Notes under the pieces: generated by a model
What the model saw: the letters and a program-made list of their open reading frames with translations, nothing else
What the model was told of the DNA's origin: nothing
Database searches by the model: none
NCBI RefSeq assembly: GCF_018614415.1
Contig: NZ_JAGGOO010000071.1
Location: forward strand, 40,202 to 104,201
Direction of reading: 5' to 3'
DNA: 64,000 bases
From: Streptomyces sp. ISL-12
GTDB lineage: Bacteria; Actinomycetota; Actinomycetes; Streptomycetales; Streptomycetaceae
Shown here: piece after piece, positions 39,200 through 47,946 of the stretch
Position numbering within the stretch: position 1 is the stretch's first letter
Layout: the number at the start of each line of letters is the position of its first letter
Made by a program: the position numbers and the translations under genes

Positions 39200-40639
39200 T
39201 CAGGAGAAGCGGGCCCGCAGTTCCTTCTCCAGGGTTTCGAGGCTGCGGCCCCGGGTCTCGGGCACGTACTTGTGCACGAAGGCGATGGCGGCGACGCCGA
39301 GCGCCACGAAGAGGAAGAACGTGGCGGAGATGCCGATGCCGGCCACCAGCGAGGGGAAGACCAGCCCGATGAGGAAGTTGGTCAGCCACAGCACGACGGC
39401 GGCCACGCCCATGCCGAAGGCCCGCATCCGCATCGGGAAGATCTCGGAGAGGGTCAGCCAGGTCACCGGGGAGATGGCGCCCTGCTGGAAGGCGAGGAAG
39501 GTGACCGTCATGGCGAGCACGGCCAGCGCCCGGCCGGTGCCCTCGGGCAGCACCAGCGAGAAGACGCCGATCAGGAGCAGCGCGCCGGTGGTGCCGATCT
39601 GGCCGGTCAGCAGCATGGGGCGGCGGTCGACCCGCCCCAGCAGCCAGATGCCGGCGAAGGTGGCGGCCACGGAGATGACGCCGTTGGCGATGTTCGCCGT
39701 CAGGGCGCTGTCCGCGGCGAAGCCCGCGTCGGTGAGGATCCGGGTGCCGTAGTACATGATCGTGTTGACGCCGGTGACCTGCTGGACGACCGCGATGCCG
39801 AAGCCGACCAGCATCAGCTTGCGCACCCACGGGGTGGCCCGCATGTCCTGCCAGCCGCCGAGCCTCTCCTGCTCGTCCTTGGCGGACAGGGCGGTGACCT
39901 CGCTCAGCTCGGCCTCGGCGCGCTGGTGGGAGCGGACCTGCCGGAGCACGTCGAGGGCGTCGTCCAGGCGCCCCTTGGAGGCCAGCCAGCGCGGGCTCTC
40001 CGGCATCACCAGCATGCCGAACCAGAGCACCACGGCCGGGAGGGTGGCGACCACCAGCATCCAGCGCCACACCCCGCCGGACTCGCCGCCCACCCGGGCG
40101 ATGACCGCGTTGCAGGTGAAGGCGAGCAACTGCCCGCTGACGATCATGAGTTCGTTGCGGGTGACCAGGGCGCCGCGCCGTTCGGCGGGCGACACCTCGG
40201 CGAGGTAGATCGGCACGGTGACGGAGGCGCCGCCGACCGCGAGGCCGAGCACGAACCGGGCCACGACCATGACCTCGGTGGTCGGCGCGAGGGTGCAGCC
40301 GAGCGCGCCGATGAAGAACAGCACGGCGAGCAGCAGGATGCCGCGCCGCCGGCCCCGGGTGTCGGAGATCCGGCCGCCGGTGACCGCCCCGAGGGCGGCG
40401 CCGAGCAGCAGGGAGCTGGTCACCATGCCCTCGGTGACCGGGGTGAGACCGAGGTCCTCGGTCATGTAGGGCAGGGCGCCGTTGATGACGCCGGTGTCGT
40501 AGCCGAAGAGCAGGCCGCCGAAGGTGGCGACGAGCGTGATGAGGCGGAGTCTGCGCCGCACGGCGGGCGGCGCGTCGTCGACCGGTGCGGTGGGGGCCGG
40601 CTCGGTGGGGGCCGTGGCCGCGTCGTCCCTGACGTCCAT
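39200..40639 (-). CDS. iolT: Sugar porter MFS transporter, probable myo-inositol importer
   Basis: A 479-residue MFS protein with twelve membrane segments. It has GGLLFGYDTGVINGALP at the first segment, GGRISDTRGRRRG, the RFVLGLAVGGASVTVPIYLAEVSPAERRG sugar-porter motif, PESPRWLASKGR, QQVTGVNTIMYYG and a late PETRGRSLE. It should bring in inositol by proton symport. It is inside the operon between iolG and iolE. The gene symbol is assigned by homology and position; it would also fit other sugar transporters of this family. Confidence 0.85.
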   Translation of the reverse strand: MDVRDDAATAPTEPAPTAPVDDAPPAVRRRLRLITLVATFGGLLFGYDTGVINGALPYMTEDLGLTPVTEGMVTSSLLLGAALGAVTGGRISDTRGRRRGILLLAVLFFIGALGCTLAPTTEVMVVARFVLGLAVGGASVTVPIYLAEVSPAERRGALVTRNELMIVSGQLLAFTCNAVIARVGGESGGVWRWMLVVATLPAVVLWFGMLVMPESPRWLASKGRLDDALDVLRQVRSHQRAEAELSEVTALSAKDEQERLGGWQDMRATPWVRKLMLVGFGIAVVQQVTGVNTIMYYGTRILTDAGFAADSALTANIANGVISVAATFAGIWLLGRVDRRPMLLTGQIGTTGALLLIGVFSLVLPEGTGRALAVLAMTVTFLAFQQGAISPVTWLTLSEIFPMRMRAFGMGVAAVVLWLTNFLIGLVFPSLVAGIGISATFFLFVALGVAAIAFVHKYVPETRGRSLETLEKELRARFS

Positions 40640-40648
40640 GGCCGCCTC

Positions 40649-41599
40649 CTACCGGGTGTGGTGCGGGCGTCGGGTTCCGGTGAGGCCGCAGCCGGCCAGG
40701 TGCTCACGGGTGCGTACGGCGATGGGCAGCGGCACCTCGGGAGCGCACGGGTACAGGTCCTGCTCGACGATGACGAACAGCTCGGCGTCGAGGCGGGCCA
40801 GCTCGGCGACGACGGCCGCCGGTTCGGGTACGCCGGCGGGCGGCGACACGCACACCCCGCGCTTGACGGCCTCGCCGAAGGACAGGTTCTCGGCGGCGAC
40901 CTCGGCGAGGACGGCCGGGTCCATCTGCTTGATGTGGACGTAGCCGACGCGCTCGCCGAAGCGGCGGATCAGGTCGAGGTTGTCGCCGCCGCCGTAAGCG
41001 ACGTGACCGGTGTCCAGGCAGAGGTTGGTGTAGCGGCCGTCCGACTCGTTGAGCAGCCGCTCGATCTCCGGCTGGGTCTGGATGTGGCTGTCGGCGTGCG
41101 GGTGCAGGACGAGGCGTACGTCGTACTCCTCCAGCAGCAGCTTCCCCAGCCGGTCGGCGGCCCGGCCGAAGCCCGCCCACTGCTCGGGGGTCAGCTCGGG
41201 CGACTCGGTGAAGGCACCGGTCTTCTCGTCCCGGTACATGGGCGGGATCAGCACGAGGTGGTGGGCGCCGGCCGCGGCGGTGAGCTCGGCGACCTGGCGG
41301 ACGTGGGCGAGCATCTCGTCCCATGCCTCGGGGCGGTGCAGGGCTCCGAAGGCGGTGCCGCCGGAGACCTTCAGGCCCCGCGCGGCCAGTTCGCGGGCGA
41401 GGACGGCCGGGTCGGTGGGGAGGTAGCCGTAGGGGCCCAGTTCGAGCCACTCGTAGCCGGCCTGCGCCAGCTCGTCGAGGAAGCGGGTGTAGGGGACCTG
41501 CTGTTCGTCGTCGGGGAACCAGATGCCCCAGGAGTCGGGTGCGGAACCGAGGCACAGGTTGCCCGCGACGGTCCGGAGCGGGGATGGCGCCGTTGCCAT
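40649..41599 (-). CDS. iolE: Inosose dehydratase (IolE)
   Basis: A 316-residue TIM-barrel protein that dehydrates scyllo-inosose to the diketone used by IolD. SAPDSWGIWFPDDEQQ near the N-terminus, LELGPYGYLPTD, RLVLHPHADSHIQT, TNLCLDTGHVAYGG and YVHIKQMDP supply the metal-binding acidic and His residues. It is followed by the transporter gene with a 9-bp gap and preceded by mmsA. The ATG at 41599 is followed directly by the family N-terminus. Confidence 0.88.
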   Translation of the reverse strand: MATAPSPLRTVAGNLCLGSAPDSWGIWFPDDEQQVPYTRFLDELAQAGYEWLELGPYGYLPTDPAVLARELAARGLKVSGGTAFGALHRPEAWDEMLAHVRQVAELTAAAGAHHLVLIPPMYRDEKTGAFTESPELTPEQWAGFGRAADRLGKLLLEEYDVRLVLHPHADSHIQTQPEIERLLNESDGRYTNLCLDTGHVAYGGGDNLDLIRRFGERVGYVHIKQMDPAVLAEVAAENLSFGEAVKRGVCVSPPAGVPEPAAVVAELARLDAELFVIVEQDLYPCAPEVPLPIAVRTREHLAGCGLTGTRRPHHTR

Positions 41600-41618
41600 G
41601 GTGAGTCCTTAGGGGTGC

Positions 41619-43121
41619 TCAGGAGGTGGGGAAGGTGAAGCCGGCGGCGACGTGCTGCTCGGTGTGCGGCCAGCGGGTGGTGACGACCTTGGGGCGGGTG
41701 TAGAAGCGGATGCCCTCGGGGCCGTGGATCGGGGAGTCGCCGATCAGGGAGTCCTTCCAGCCGCCGAAGGAGTAGTACGACATCGGCACCGGAACCGGGA
41801 CGTTCACGCCGATCATGCCGACCTTGACGCCGCGCTGGAAGCGGCGGGCCGCCTCGCCGGAGGCGGTGAAGACGGCGGTGCCGTTGCCGTACGGGTTGGC
41901 GTTGATCAGGTCGATGGCGTCGTCGAGGGTGTCGACGCGGACGACGGCGAGGACCGGGCCGAACAGTTCCTGCCGGTAGGCGTCCATGGCGGTGGTGACG
42001 TGGTCGAGGAGGGAGGGGCCGGTGAAGAAGCCGTCCGCGCACTCGGGGTGGTCCTCGACCTTCAGGCCGCGGCCGTCGACGACGACGGTGGCGCCCTGCG
42101 CCGGGGCCTCGGCGACCGCCCGCTCGACGCGGTCCCGGGCGGCGGCGGTGACCAGCGGGCCCATCTCGGTGCCGGGCGCGTCGCCGGGGCCGACCTTCAC
42201 CTCGCGGGCCTTGCGTTCCAGGATGGCGACCAGGGCGTCGGCGGCCGGTCCGACGGCGACGGCGACGGACAGGGCCATGCAGCGCTCGCCCGCCGAACCG
42301 TAGGCGCCGGCGGTGATGTGATCGGCGGCGAACTCCAGGTCGGCGTCGGGCAGCACGACCGCGTGGTTCTTGGCGCCGCCGAGGGCCTGGACGCGCTTGC
42401 CGGCGGCGGTGGCGCGTTCGTGGACGTACTGGGCGATCGGCGTGGACCCGACGAAGGAGACGGCCTCGACGCCGGGGTGGTCGAGGAGCGCGTCGACGGC
42501 CGTCTTGTCGCCGTGCACGACGTTGAACACGCCGTCGGGCAGGCCGGCCCTCCGGTACAGCTCGGCGACGAAGTTGGCGGCCGACGGGTCGCGCTCGCTG
42601 GGCTTGAGGACGAAGGTGTTGCCGGTGGCGATGGCGATCGGGTGCATCCACAGCGGCACCATCGCGGGGAAGTTGAACGGGGTGATGCCCGCGACGACGC
42701 CCAGCGGCTGGCGGAAGCTGTGCACGTCGACGCCGCGGGAGACCTGGTCGGAGAAGTCGCCCTTGAGGACGTCGCCGAGGCCGCAGGCGAACTCCACGAC
42801 CTCCCGGCCCCGGGCGATCTCGCCGCGGGCGTCGCCGACGGTCTTGCCGTGCTCGGCGGAGATGATCCGGGCCAGTTCCTCCTCGTGCTCGACGAGGAGC
42901 TGCCGGAAGGCGAACAGAACCTGGGTGCGCTGGGACAGCGACGACTCGGACCAGGTGGTGAAGGCGGTACGGGCCGCGGTGACGGCGGCGTCCACGTCGG
43001 CGGCGCCGGCCAGCACCACACGGGCCTGCTCACGGCCGGTGGCCGGGTTGTACACGGGGGCGGTGGTCCGCCCGGTGCCCTCGGCGGGGGCGCCGGCGAT
43101 CCAGTGCGGGATGGTGGTCAC
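41619..43121 (-). CDS. mmsA: CoA-acylating methylmalonate-semialdehyde dehydrogenase
   Basis: A 500-residue aldehyde dehydrogenase of the MmsA/IolA type. In inositol breakdown it converts malonate semialdehyde to acetyl-CoA and CO2 with NAD and CoA. The family has VAGITPFNFPAMVPLWM, FVLKPSERDPSA, SFVGSTPIAQYVHE, and the catalytic Cys in GERCMALSVAVAVG. The C-terminal FFTGPSLLDHVTT and SYYSFGGWKDSL segments are typical. It lies between iolE and iolD in the operon. MmsA also acts in valine catabolism; the context argues for inositol. Confidence 0.93.
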   Translation of the reverse strand: MTTIPHWIAGAPAEGTGRTTAPVYNPATGREQARVVLAGAADVDAAVTAARTAFTTWSESSLSQRTQVLFAFRQLLVEHEEELARIISAEHGKTVGDARGEIARGREVVEFACGLGDVLKGDFSDQVSRGVDVHSFRQPLGVVAGITPFNFPAMVPLWMHPIAIATGNTFVLKPSERDPSAANFVAELYRRAGLPDGVFNVVHGDKTAVDALLDHPGVEAVSFVGSTPIAQYVHERATAAGKRVQALGGAKNHAVVLPDADLEFAADHITAGAYGSAGERCMALSVAVAVGPAADALVAILERKAREVKVGPGDAPGTEMGPLVTAAARDRVERAVAEAPAQGATVVVDGRGLKVEDHPECADGFFTGPSLLDHVTTAMDAYRQELFGPVLAVVRVDTLDDAIDLINANPYGNGTAVFTASGEAARRFQRGVKVGMIGVNVPVPVPMSYYSFGGWKDSLIGDSPIHGPEGIRFYTRPKVVTTRWPHTEQHVAAGFTFPTS

Positions 43122-43155
43122 GTGAGGGTTCCTTGTCGCGGAGGGGTACAGAGGG

Positions 43156-45045
43156 CTACAGGTAGGGGCGCTGGTCGCGCTTGTGGGCGGCGTACGTCGC
43201 GTACGCCTCGCGGGTGGAGTCGAGCGCGGAGGTCTGGCTGACGGGCACGTCCCACCAGCCGTGCGCGGGCGGGTTGGGGCCGTACAGGTCGGTCTCGACG
43301 TGCACGACGGTGGTGCGGTCGGCGGCCTTGGCCTTCTCCATCGCCGCCCGGAACTCCCCGACGGTGGCGGCGCGCAGCACGTCGGCGCCGAGGGAGGCCG
43401 CGTTGGCGGCGAGGTCGACCGGCAGCACGTCCCCGTCGAGCTGGCCCGAATCGCCGTCCCGGTAGCGGTACTTGGTGCCGAACCGCTGGGAGCCGAGGGA
43501 CTCGGAGAGCGCGCCGATGGAGGCGAAGCCGTGGTTCTGGACGAGGACGACGATGACCTTGAGTCCCTCGGAGACCATGGTGACGATCTCCTGCGCCATC
43601 ATCAGGTACGAGCCGTCGCCCACCAGGACCACGACCTCCCGCGAGGGGTCGGCCATCTTGGCACCGACACCGGCGGCGACCTCGTAGCCCATGCAGGAGT
43701 ACGCGTACTCCACGTGGTACGCCTTCGGATCGCGGGCCCGCCACAGCTGCTGGAGGTCGCCGGGCATCGACCCGGCGGCGTTGATCACCACGGCACGGTC
43801 GTCGAGGACGTCGTTGAGCGCGCCGAGGATCTGGGTCTGCGCCGGCAGGTCACCCGTGGCCCGGTCCGGGGCGAAGCACTCCTCCTCGATCTCGCGGGTA
43901 CGGGCGATCAGCCCGGCCACTCGCTGCCGGTGCTCGTCCGGCACCCGCCAGCCGTCCAGGGCGCGGGCGAGGGCCTCGATGCCGAGCCGGGCGTCGGCGA
44001 CCACCGGTTCGGCCGCGTGCTTGACGGCGTCCAGACGGGCCACGTTCAGGTTGACGAAGGTGACGTCCGGGTCGCCGAAGACGGTGTGGCTGGCGGTGGT
44101 GAAGTCCGAGTACCGGGTGCCGATGCCGAGGACGACGTCGGCCTCCTTCGCCAGTTCGTTGGCGGCGTACGCGCCGGTCGAGCCGATGCCGCCGACCGCG
44201 CACGGGTGGTCCCAGGGCACCGCGCCCTTGCCCGCGTGGGTGTCGGCGACCGGGATGCCGGTGGCCTCGGCGAAGGCCCGCAGCCGTGCCTCGGCGCCGG
44301 AGTACACCACGCCCCCGCCCGCCACGATCAGCGGCCTGCGGGCGCCCCGCAGCAGCTCCGCCGCCCGCTCCACCGCCGCCGTCTCCGGCACCGGCCGGCC
44401 CACGTGCCACACCCGGCGCCGGAAGAACTCGACCGGCCAGTCGTACGCCTCGGCCTGCACGTCCTGCGGCAGCGCGAGGGTCACGGCACCGGTCTCCACC
44501 GGGTCGGTCAGCACCCGCATCGCGGCCGGCGCGGCCGGGATCAGCTGCTCGGGCCGGGTGATCCGGTCGAAGTACTTCGACACGGTCCGGAAGGCGTCGT
44601 TGACGGTGACGTCCCCGCCCCGGGTGTCCTCCAGCTGCTGGAGCACCGGGTCGGCGGCACGGGTGGCGAACATGTCGGACGGCAGCAGCAGCACCGGCAG
44701 CCGGTTGGTGGTCGCCAGCGCCGCGCCCGTGATCATGTTGGTCGAGCCGGGGCCGGTCGACGCCGTGCAGGCGAAGGCGGCGAGCCGGTCGCGCATCTTG
44801 GCGTAGGCGACGGCCGCGTGCACCATGCCCTGCTCGTTGCGGGCCAGGTAGTAGGGGAGGTCGGCCTCCCCGGTGGCGGCGGCCTGGAGCAGCGCCTGCC
44901 CGACCCCGGCCACGTTGCCGTGCCCGAAGATGCCCCAGGCGCCGGGGATCAGGCGCTGCTCGCGTCCGTCGCGCTCGCTGTACTGGTTCGCCAGGAAGCG
45001 CACCAGTGCCTGGGCGGTGGTCAGTCGTACGGTCGGCCGGCTCAC
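43156..45045 (-). CDS. iolD: 3D-trihydroxycyclohexane-1,2-dione acylhydrolase (IolD)
   Basis: A 629-residue thiamine-diphosphate enzyme that opens the inositol-derived ring to give 5-deoxyglucuronate. The N-terminal domain has GAWGIFGHGNVAGVGQAL and AYAKMRDRLAAFACTASTGPGSTNM with the catalytic region. The middle domain is a Rossmann-like segment with GIGSTGAYAAN. The C-terminal ThDP motif VGDGSYLMMAQEIVTMV is followed by VQNHGFASIG. It overlaps iolB by four bases (45042-45045). Confidence 0.93.
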   Translation of the reverse strand: MSRPTVRLTTAQALVRFLANQYSERDGREQRLIPGAWGIFGHGNVAGVGQALLQAAATGEADLPYYLARNEQGMVHAAVAYAKMRDRLAAFACTASTGPGSTNMITGAALATTNRLPVLLLPSDMFATRAADPVLQQLEDTRGGDVTVNDAFRTVSKYFDRITRPEQLIPAAPAAMRVLTDPVETGAVTLALPQDVQAEAYDWPVEFFRRRVWHVGRPVPETAAVERAAELLRGARRPLIVAGGGVVYSGAEARLRAFAEATGIPVADTHAGKGAVPWDHPCAVGGIGSTGAYAANELAKEADVVLGIGTRYSDFTTASHTVFGDPDVTFVNLNVARLDAVKHAAEPVVADARLGIEALARALDGWRVPDEHRQRVAGLIARTREIEEECFAPDRATGDLPAQTQILGALNDVLDDRAVVINAAGSMPGDLQQLWRARDPKAYHVEYAYSCMGYEVAAGVGAKMADPSREVVVLVGDGSYLMMAQEIVTMVSEGLKVIVVLVQNHGFASIGALSESLGSQRFGTKYRYRDGDSGQLDGDVLPVDLAANAASLGADVLRAATVGEFRAAMEKAKAADRTTVVHVETDLYGPNPPAHGWWDVPVSQTSALDSTREAYATYAAHKRDQRPYL

Positions 45046-45914
45046 GCGGGTGCCTCCCAGGTGGAGCGCACCCAGGAGTGCGCCGGGTCGTCGCGGATCA
45101 GCCAGGCCCGTTCGGTGCCGGGGCCGGCCATGACGTTGAGGTAGTAGAGGTCGTGGCCGGGGGCCGCGATCGAGGGACCGTGCCAGCCGTGCGGGATCAG
45201 CACGGTGTCACCGGAGCGGACCTCGGCGAGCACGTCGAGGGGCCGGTCGGGGGTGCCGTAGACCCGCTGGTAGGCGAAGCCCTGGGGGCCGCCGGCGATC
45301 TGGAACCAGTAGATCTCCTCCAGCTCGGACTCCTCGCCGGGCCGCTCCTCGTCGTGCTTGTGCGGCGGGTACGAGGACCAGTTGCCGCCCGGGGTGAGCA
45401 CCTCGCAGACCAGCAGCCGGTCGGCGTCGAAGGTGCCCGGCAGGCAGTAGTTGACGACGCGGCGGGCGCAGTTCCCGGCGCCGCGCGCCTCGACGGGCAC
45501 CGCTTCCCGGGGGCCGTAGCGGGCGGGCAGGACCCGGTCGGTGCGGGCCGAGGGCAGGGCGAAGGTGCCGCCGGCGGCACTGGTGAGGACGGCCTCCGTG
45601 CCGCGCGGCAGGTAGGCGAAGTCGGTGACGGCGTCGAACACGCCGGTGCGTCCGGCCAGTTCGAAGACCTCTCCGTCGACGGCGACCGTGCAGGAGCCGG
45701 TCAGCGGCAGCACCAGGAACTCGGCGTCGGCGGTGGCGAGGGTGTGCCCGGTGCCGGGGGCGAGGGTGAGGACCCGCAGTCCGGAGAAGCCCCAGCCCGC
45801 GGCGTCGGGGGTGACCACGAGGTCGTAGGGGCCGTCGGCGGTGCTCCCGGCGGGCAGGTGGTGGCCGGCGGTGTCGGGGTGGCGCACGCCGGACCGGGTG
45901 CCGGTGGTGTTCAC
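45042..45914 (-). CDS. iolB: 5-deoxy-glucuronate isomerase (IolB)
   Basis: A 290-residue cupin-type isomerase converting 5-deoxy-glucuronate to 2-deoxy-5-keto-gluconate. The C-terminal cupin has YPPHKHDEERPGEESELEEIYWF, supplying His and Glu metal ligands, then GDTVLIPHGWHGPSIAAPG. The N-terminal cupin is degenerate. Start GTG at 45914 overlaps the stop of the aldolase gene (GTGA, 45911-45914), so it is co-translated. Confidence 0.93.
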   Translation of the reverse strand: MNTTGTRSGVRHPDTAGHHLPAGSTADGPYDLVVTPDAAGWGFSGLRVLTLAPGTGHTLATADAEFLVLPLTGSCTVAVDGEVFELAGRTGVFDAVTDFAYLPRGTEAVLTSAAGGTFALPSARTDRVLPARYGPREAVPVEARGAGNCARRVVNYCLPGTFDADRLLVCEVLTPGGNWSSYPPHKHDEERPGEESELEEIYWFQIAGGPQGFAYQRVYGTPDRPLDVLAEVRSGDTVLIPHGWHGPSIAAPGHDLYYLNVMAGPGTERAWLIRDDPAHSWVRSTWEAPA

Positions 45915-46783
45915 AGCAGGCTCACCGCCCGGTCCACGGCGCCGGCGACATCGCCGTCCGAGGGGTAGAGCAGGGAGCGGCCGACGGTCAGCCCCTGTGC
46001 GGTGGGCTGTTTGAGGGCCTTGCCCCAGGAGGCGAACGCGGCCTCGGGGTCCTTGACCTCGCCGCCGAGCAGGACGGCCGGCAGGGTCGAGGAGGCGAGC
46101 ACCCGCTCCATGTCCGGGACGACCGGCAGCTTCAGCCAGGTGTAGGCGCTGCGCCGCCCGAGGCCGGAGGCGATGGTGACCGACTTGATCACGGCCTCCG
46201 TGGAGAGGTCGTTGCGGACCCGGCCGTCCTGCCAGGAGGACAGGAACGGCTCGACCATGGCGATCAGCCGGCGGTCGTTGAGGGCGTCGACGGCGCGGGC
46301 GGTGTTCTCCAGGGCCGAGGGCGTCGCCGGGTCGTCCAGGGCGATACGGGTGAGCATCTTGCCGCCGTCGAAGCCCATCGCGGCGATGGTCTCGGCGTCG
46401 TACCCGGTGAAGCGGTCGTCGATCTCGAAGACCGAACCGGCCAGCCCCGCTCGGTTCATGGAGCCGAAGACGCTCTTGCCGTCCAGGACGCCGAGCAGCA
46501 GCAGGTCCTCCAGGATGTCGGCGGTCGCCAGCACCCCGGTGACCCCCGGGCGTTCCAGGGCGACGCACATCCGGTCCAGCAGTTCGAAGCGGTCGGCCAT
46601 CGCGGAGGGGTCGGCGCCCACCGCGTTGGCGCCGCGCGCCGGATGGTCGGCGGCGATGATCATGACCTTGCCGTGCTCGCCGAACGGCGTGGCCGCCCGT
46701 ACCCGCCGGGCCGCCGCGGCGGCGATCGCCCCCGGGTCCTTGACCCGGGTGTCCACGATCCGGCTCACCTTCTCAGACAGCAC
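45911..46783 (-). CDS. Cgl0158-like (beta/alpha)8 aldolase, probable IolJ substitute
   Basis: A 290-residue DhnA/LacD-like TIM-barrel aldolase. Segments MIIAADHPARGANAVG, VTGVLATADILEDLLL, TGYDAETIAAMGFDGGKMLTRI and WLKLPVVPDM hold the Schiff-base lysine region. The Cgl0158-like family is usual in actinobacterial inositol operons in place of the class II IolJ aldolase. It would cleave 2-deoxy-5-keto-gluconate 6-phosphate to dihydroxyacetone phosphate and malonate semialdehyde. It overlaps iolC by 11 bases and iolB by four. The assignment to this step is by elimination: all other steps are accounted for. Confidence 0.8.
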   Translation of the reverse strand: MLSEKVSRIVDTRVKDPGAIAAAAARRVRAATPFGEHGKVMIIAADHPARGANAVGADPSAMADRFELLDRMCVALERPGVTGVLATADILEDLLLLGVLDGKSVFGSMNRAGLAGSVFEIDDRFTGYDAETIAAMGFDGGKMLTRIALDDPATPSALENTARAVDALNDRRLIAMVEPFLSSWQDGRVRNDLSTEAVIKSVTIASGLGRRSAYTWLKLPVVPDMERVLASSTLPAVLLGGEVKDPEAAFASWGKALKQPTAQGLTVGRSLLYPSDGDVAGAVDRAVSLL

Positions 46784-47726
46784 TGTTCACCTCACGCAGC
46801 TTCTCGTCGACCTCGGACTCGGTGGGCATGGCCTCGGAACAGGCGAGCCGGCCCGCGACCAGCGCGCCCGCGGCGTTGGCGAAGGAGACCGTGCGCCGCA
46901 CGTCCCACCCGGCCAGCAGCCCGTGGCAGAGCGCGCCGCCGAACGCGTCCCCGGCGCCCAGCCCGTTGACCACGTCGACCGGCACGGGCGGGATCTCGGC
47001 GACGGCGCCGCCGCGCTCCATCGCGAGCACGCCGTCGGGTCCCTGTTTCACCACGGCCAGTTCCACCCCGGCGCCGATCAGCGCCTTCGCGGCGGCGTAC
47101 GGGTCCCGCTCGCCCGTCGCCACCTCGCACTCCTCGCGGTTGCCGACGGCCACGGTGGTGTGGGCGAGGGCCTCGCGGTAGTGGGCGCGGGCCTCGGCGG
47201 GGTCGGTCCAGAACATCGGGCGCCAGTCCAGGTCGAAGACCGTCACGCCGGCCTTGGCGCGGTGGGCGAGCGCGGCCAGGGTGGCGGAGCGGGAGGGTTC
47301 CTCGCTCAGTCCGGTGCCGGTCATCCACAGGACGCGGGCGTCGCGGACGGCCGCCGGGTCGAGTTCGTCCGGCCGGATGTCCAGGTCGGGGGCCTTGGGC
47401 TGCCGGTAGAAGTACAGCGGGAAGTCGTCCGGCGGGAAGATCTCGCAGAACGTGACGGGGGTCGGCGCGATGTCCGAGGTGCCCACGAAGCGGGTGTCCA
47501 CGCCGTAGCCGTCGAGCGCCGTGCGCACGAAGTCACCGAACGGGTCCCGGCCCGTCTTGGTGATCACTGCCGCGCGGCGTCCATGACGGGCGGCGGCCAC
47601 GGCGACGTTGGTGGGACTGCCGCCCAGGTACTTGCCGAACGTGGTGACCTCCGGCAGTCCCACGCCGGTCTGGAGCGGATACACATCCACTCCGCAACGG
47701 CCCATGGTCAGCACATCGAACGGCAT
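46773..47726 (-). CDS. iolC: 5-dehydro-2-deoxygluconokinase (IolC)
   Basis: A 317-residue PfkB-family sugar kinase. GRCGVDVYPLQTGVGLPEV at the N-terminus, GGSPTNVAVAAARHG, and the catalytic VNGLGAGDAFGGALCHGLL with its Asp base are clear. It phosphorylates 2-deoxy-5-keto-gluconate. The ATG at 47726 is chosen; the frame remains open to 47828 but has no PfkB likeness there. It is the first gene of the inositol operon, facing the LacI gene with a 220-bp gap. A near-perfect palindrome at 47852-47867 lies upstream of it. Confidence 0.92.
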   Translation of the reverse strand: MPFDVLTMGRCGVDVYPLQTGVGLPEVTTFGKYLGGSPTNVAVAAARHGRRAAVITKTGRDPFGDFVRTALDGYGVDTRFVGTSDIAPTPVTFCEIFPPDDFPLYFYRQPKAPDLDIRPDELDPAAVRDARVLWMTGTGLSEEPSRSATLAALAHRAKAGVTVFDLDWRPMFWTDPAEARAHYREALAHTTVAVGNREECEVATGERDPYAAAKALIGAGVELAVVKQGPDGVLAMERGGAVAEIPPVPVDVVNGLGAGDAFGGALCHGLLAGWDVRRTVSFANAAGALVAGRLACSEAMPTESEVDEKLREVNSAV

Positions 47727-47851
47727 CGCTGGTGGTCCCTTCGGTCCGGGGATTCCGGTGTCGGCAGGTTCGGCAGGGGTGTTCGGCGGGGTTTTCGGCA
47801 GGGAGGCCAGGGGTGTCCGCCGGGACACGGCGGGTCGTACTGCCGCGCTCT

Positions 47852-47867
47852 ACTAGCGCGCTCTAGT
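47852..47867. promoter_or_regulatory. Candidate LacI operator for the inositol operon
   Basis: ACTAGCGCGCTCTAGT matches its reverse complement in seven of eight base pairs, around a central CG as in other LacI-family sites. The related 11-mer CGCGCTCTACT at 47844-47854 makes a direct repeat with CGCGCTCTAGT (47857-47867). It lies between the divergent iolC and LacI genes and is the best operator candidate. Confidence 0.6.
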
Positions 47868-47946
47868 GCGAGTAAGATGTCCCCCGATCAAATGTCCTGT
47901 CAATAGGTTGTCGCCGCGAAGTTTCGTGAACGTTGCGACGAGGAGC

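Noticed and set aside
38333..41638. A 1101-codon open frame on the plus strand across the inositol genes
   Set aside because: It is the antisense of iolG, the transporter and iolE. Its composition (Gly, Val, Asp, His, Gln rich) is that of a shadow frame in GC-rich DNA, and the minus-strand genes have clear family motifs.
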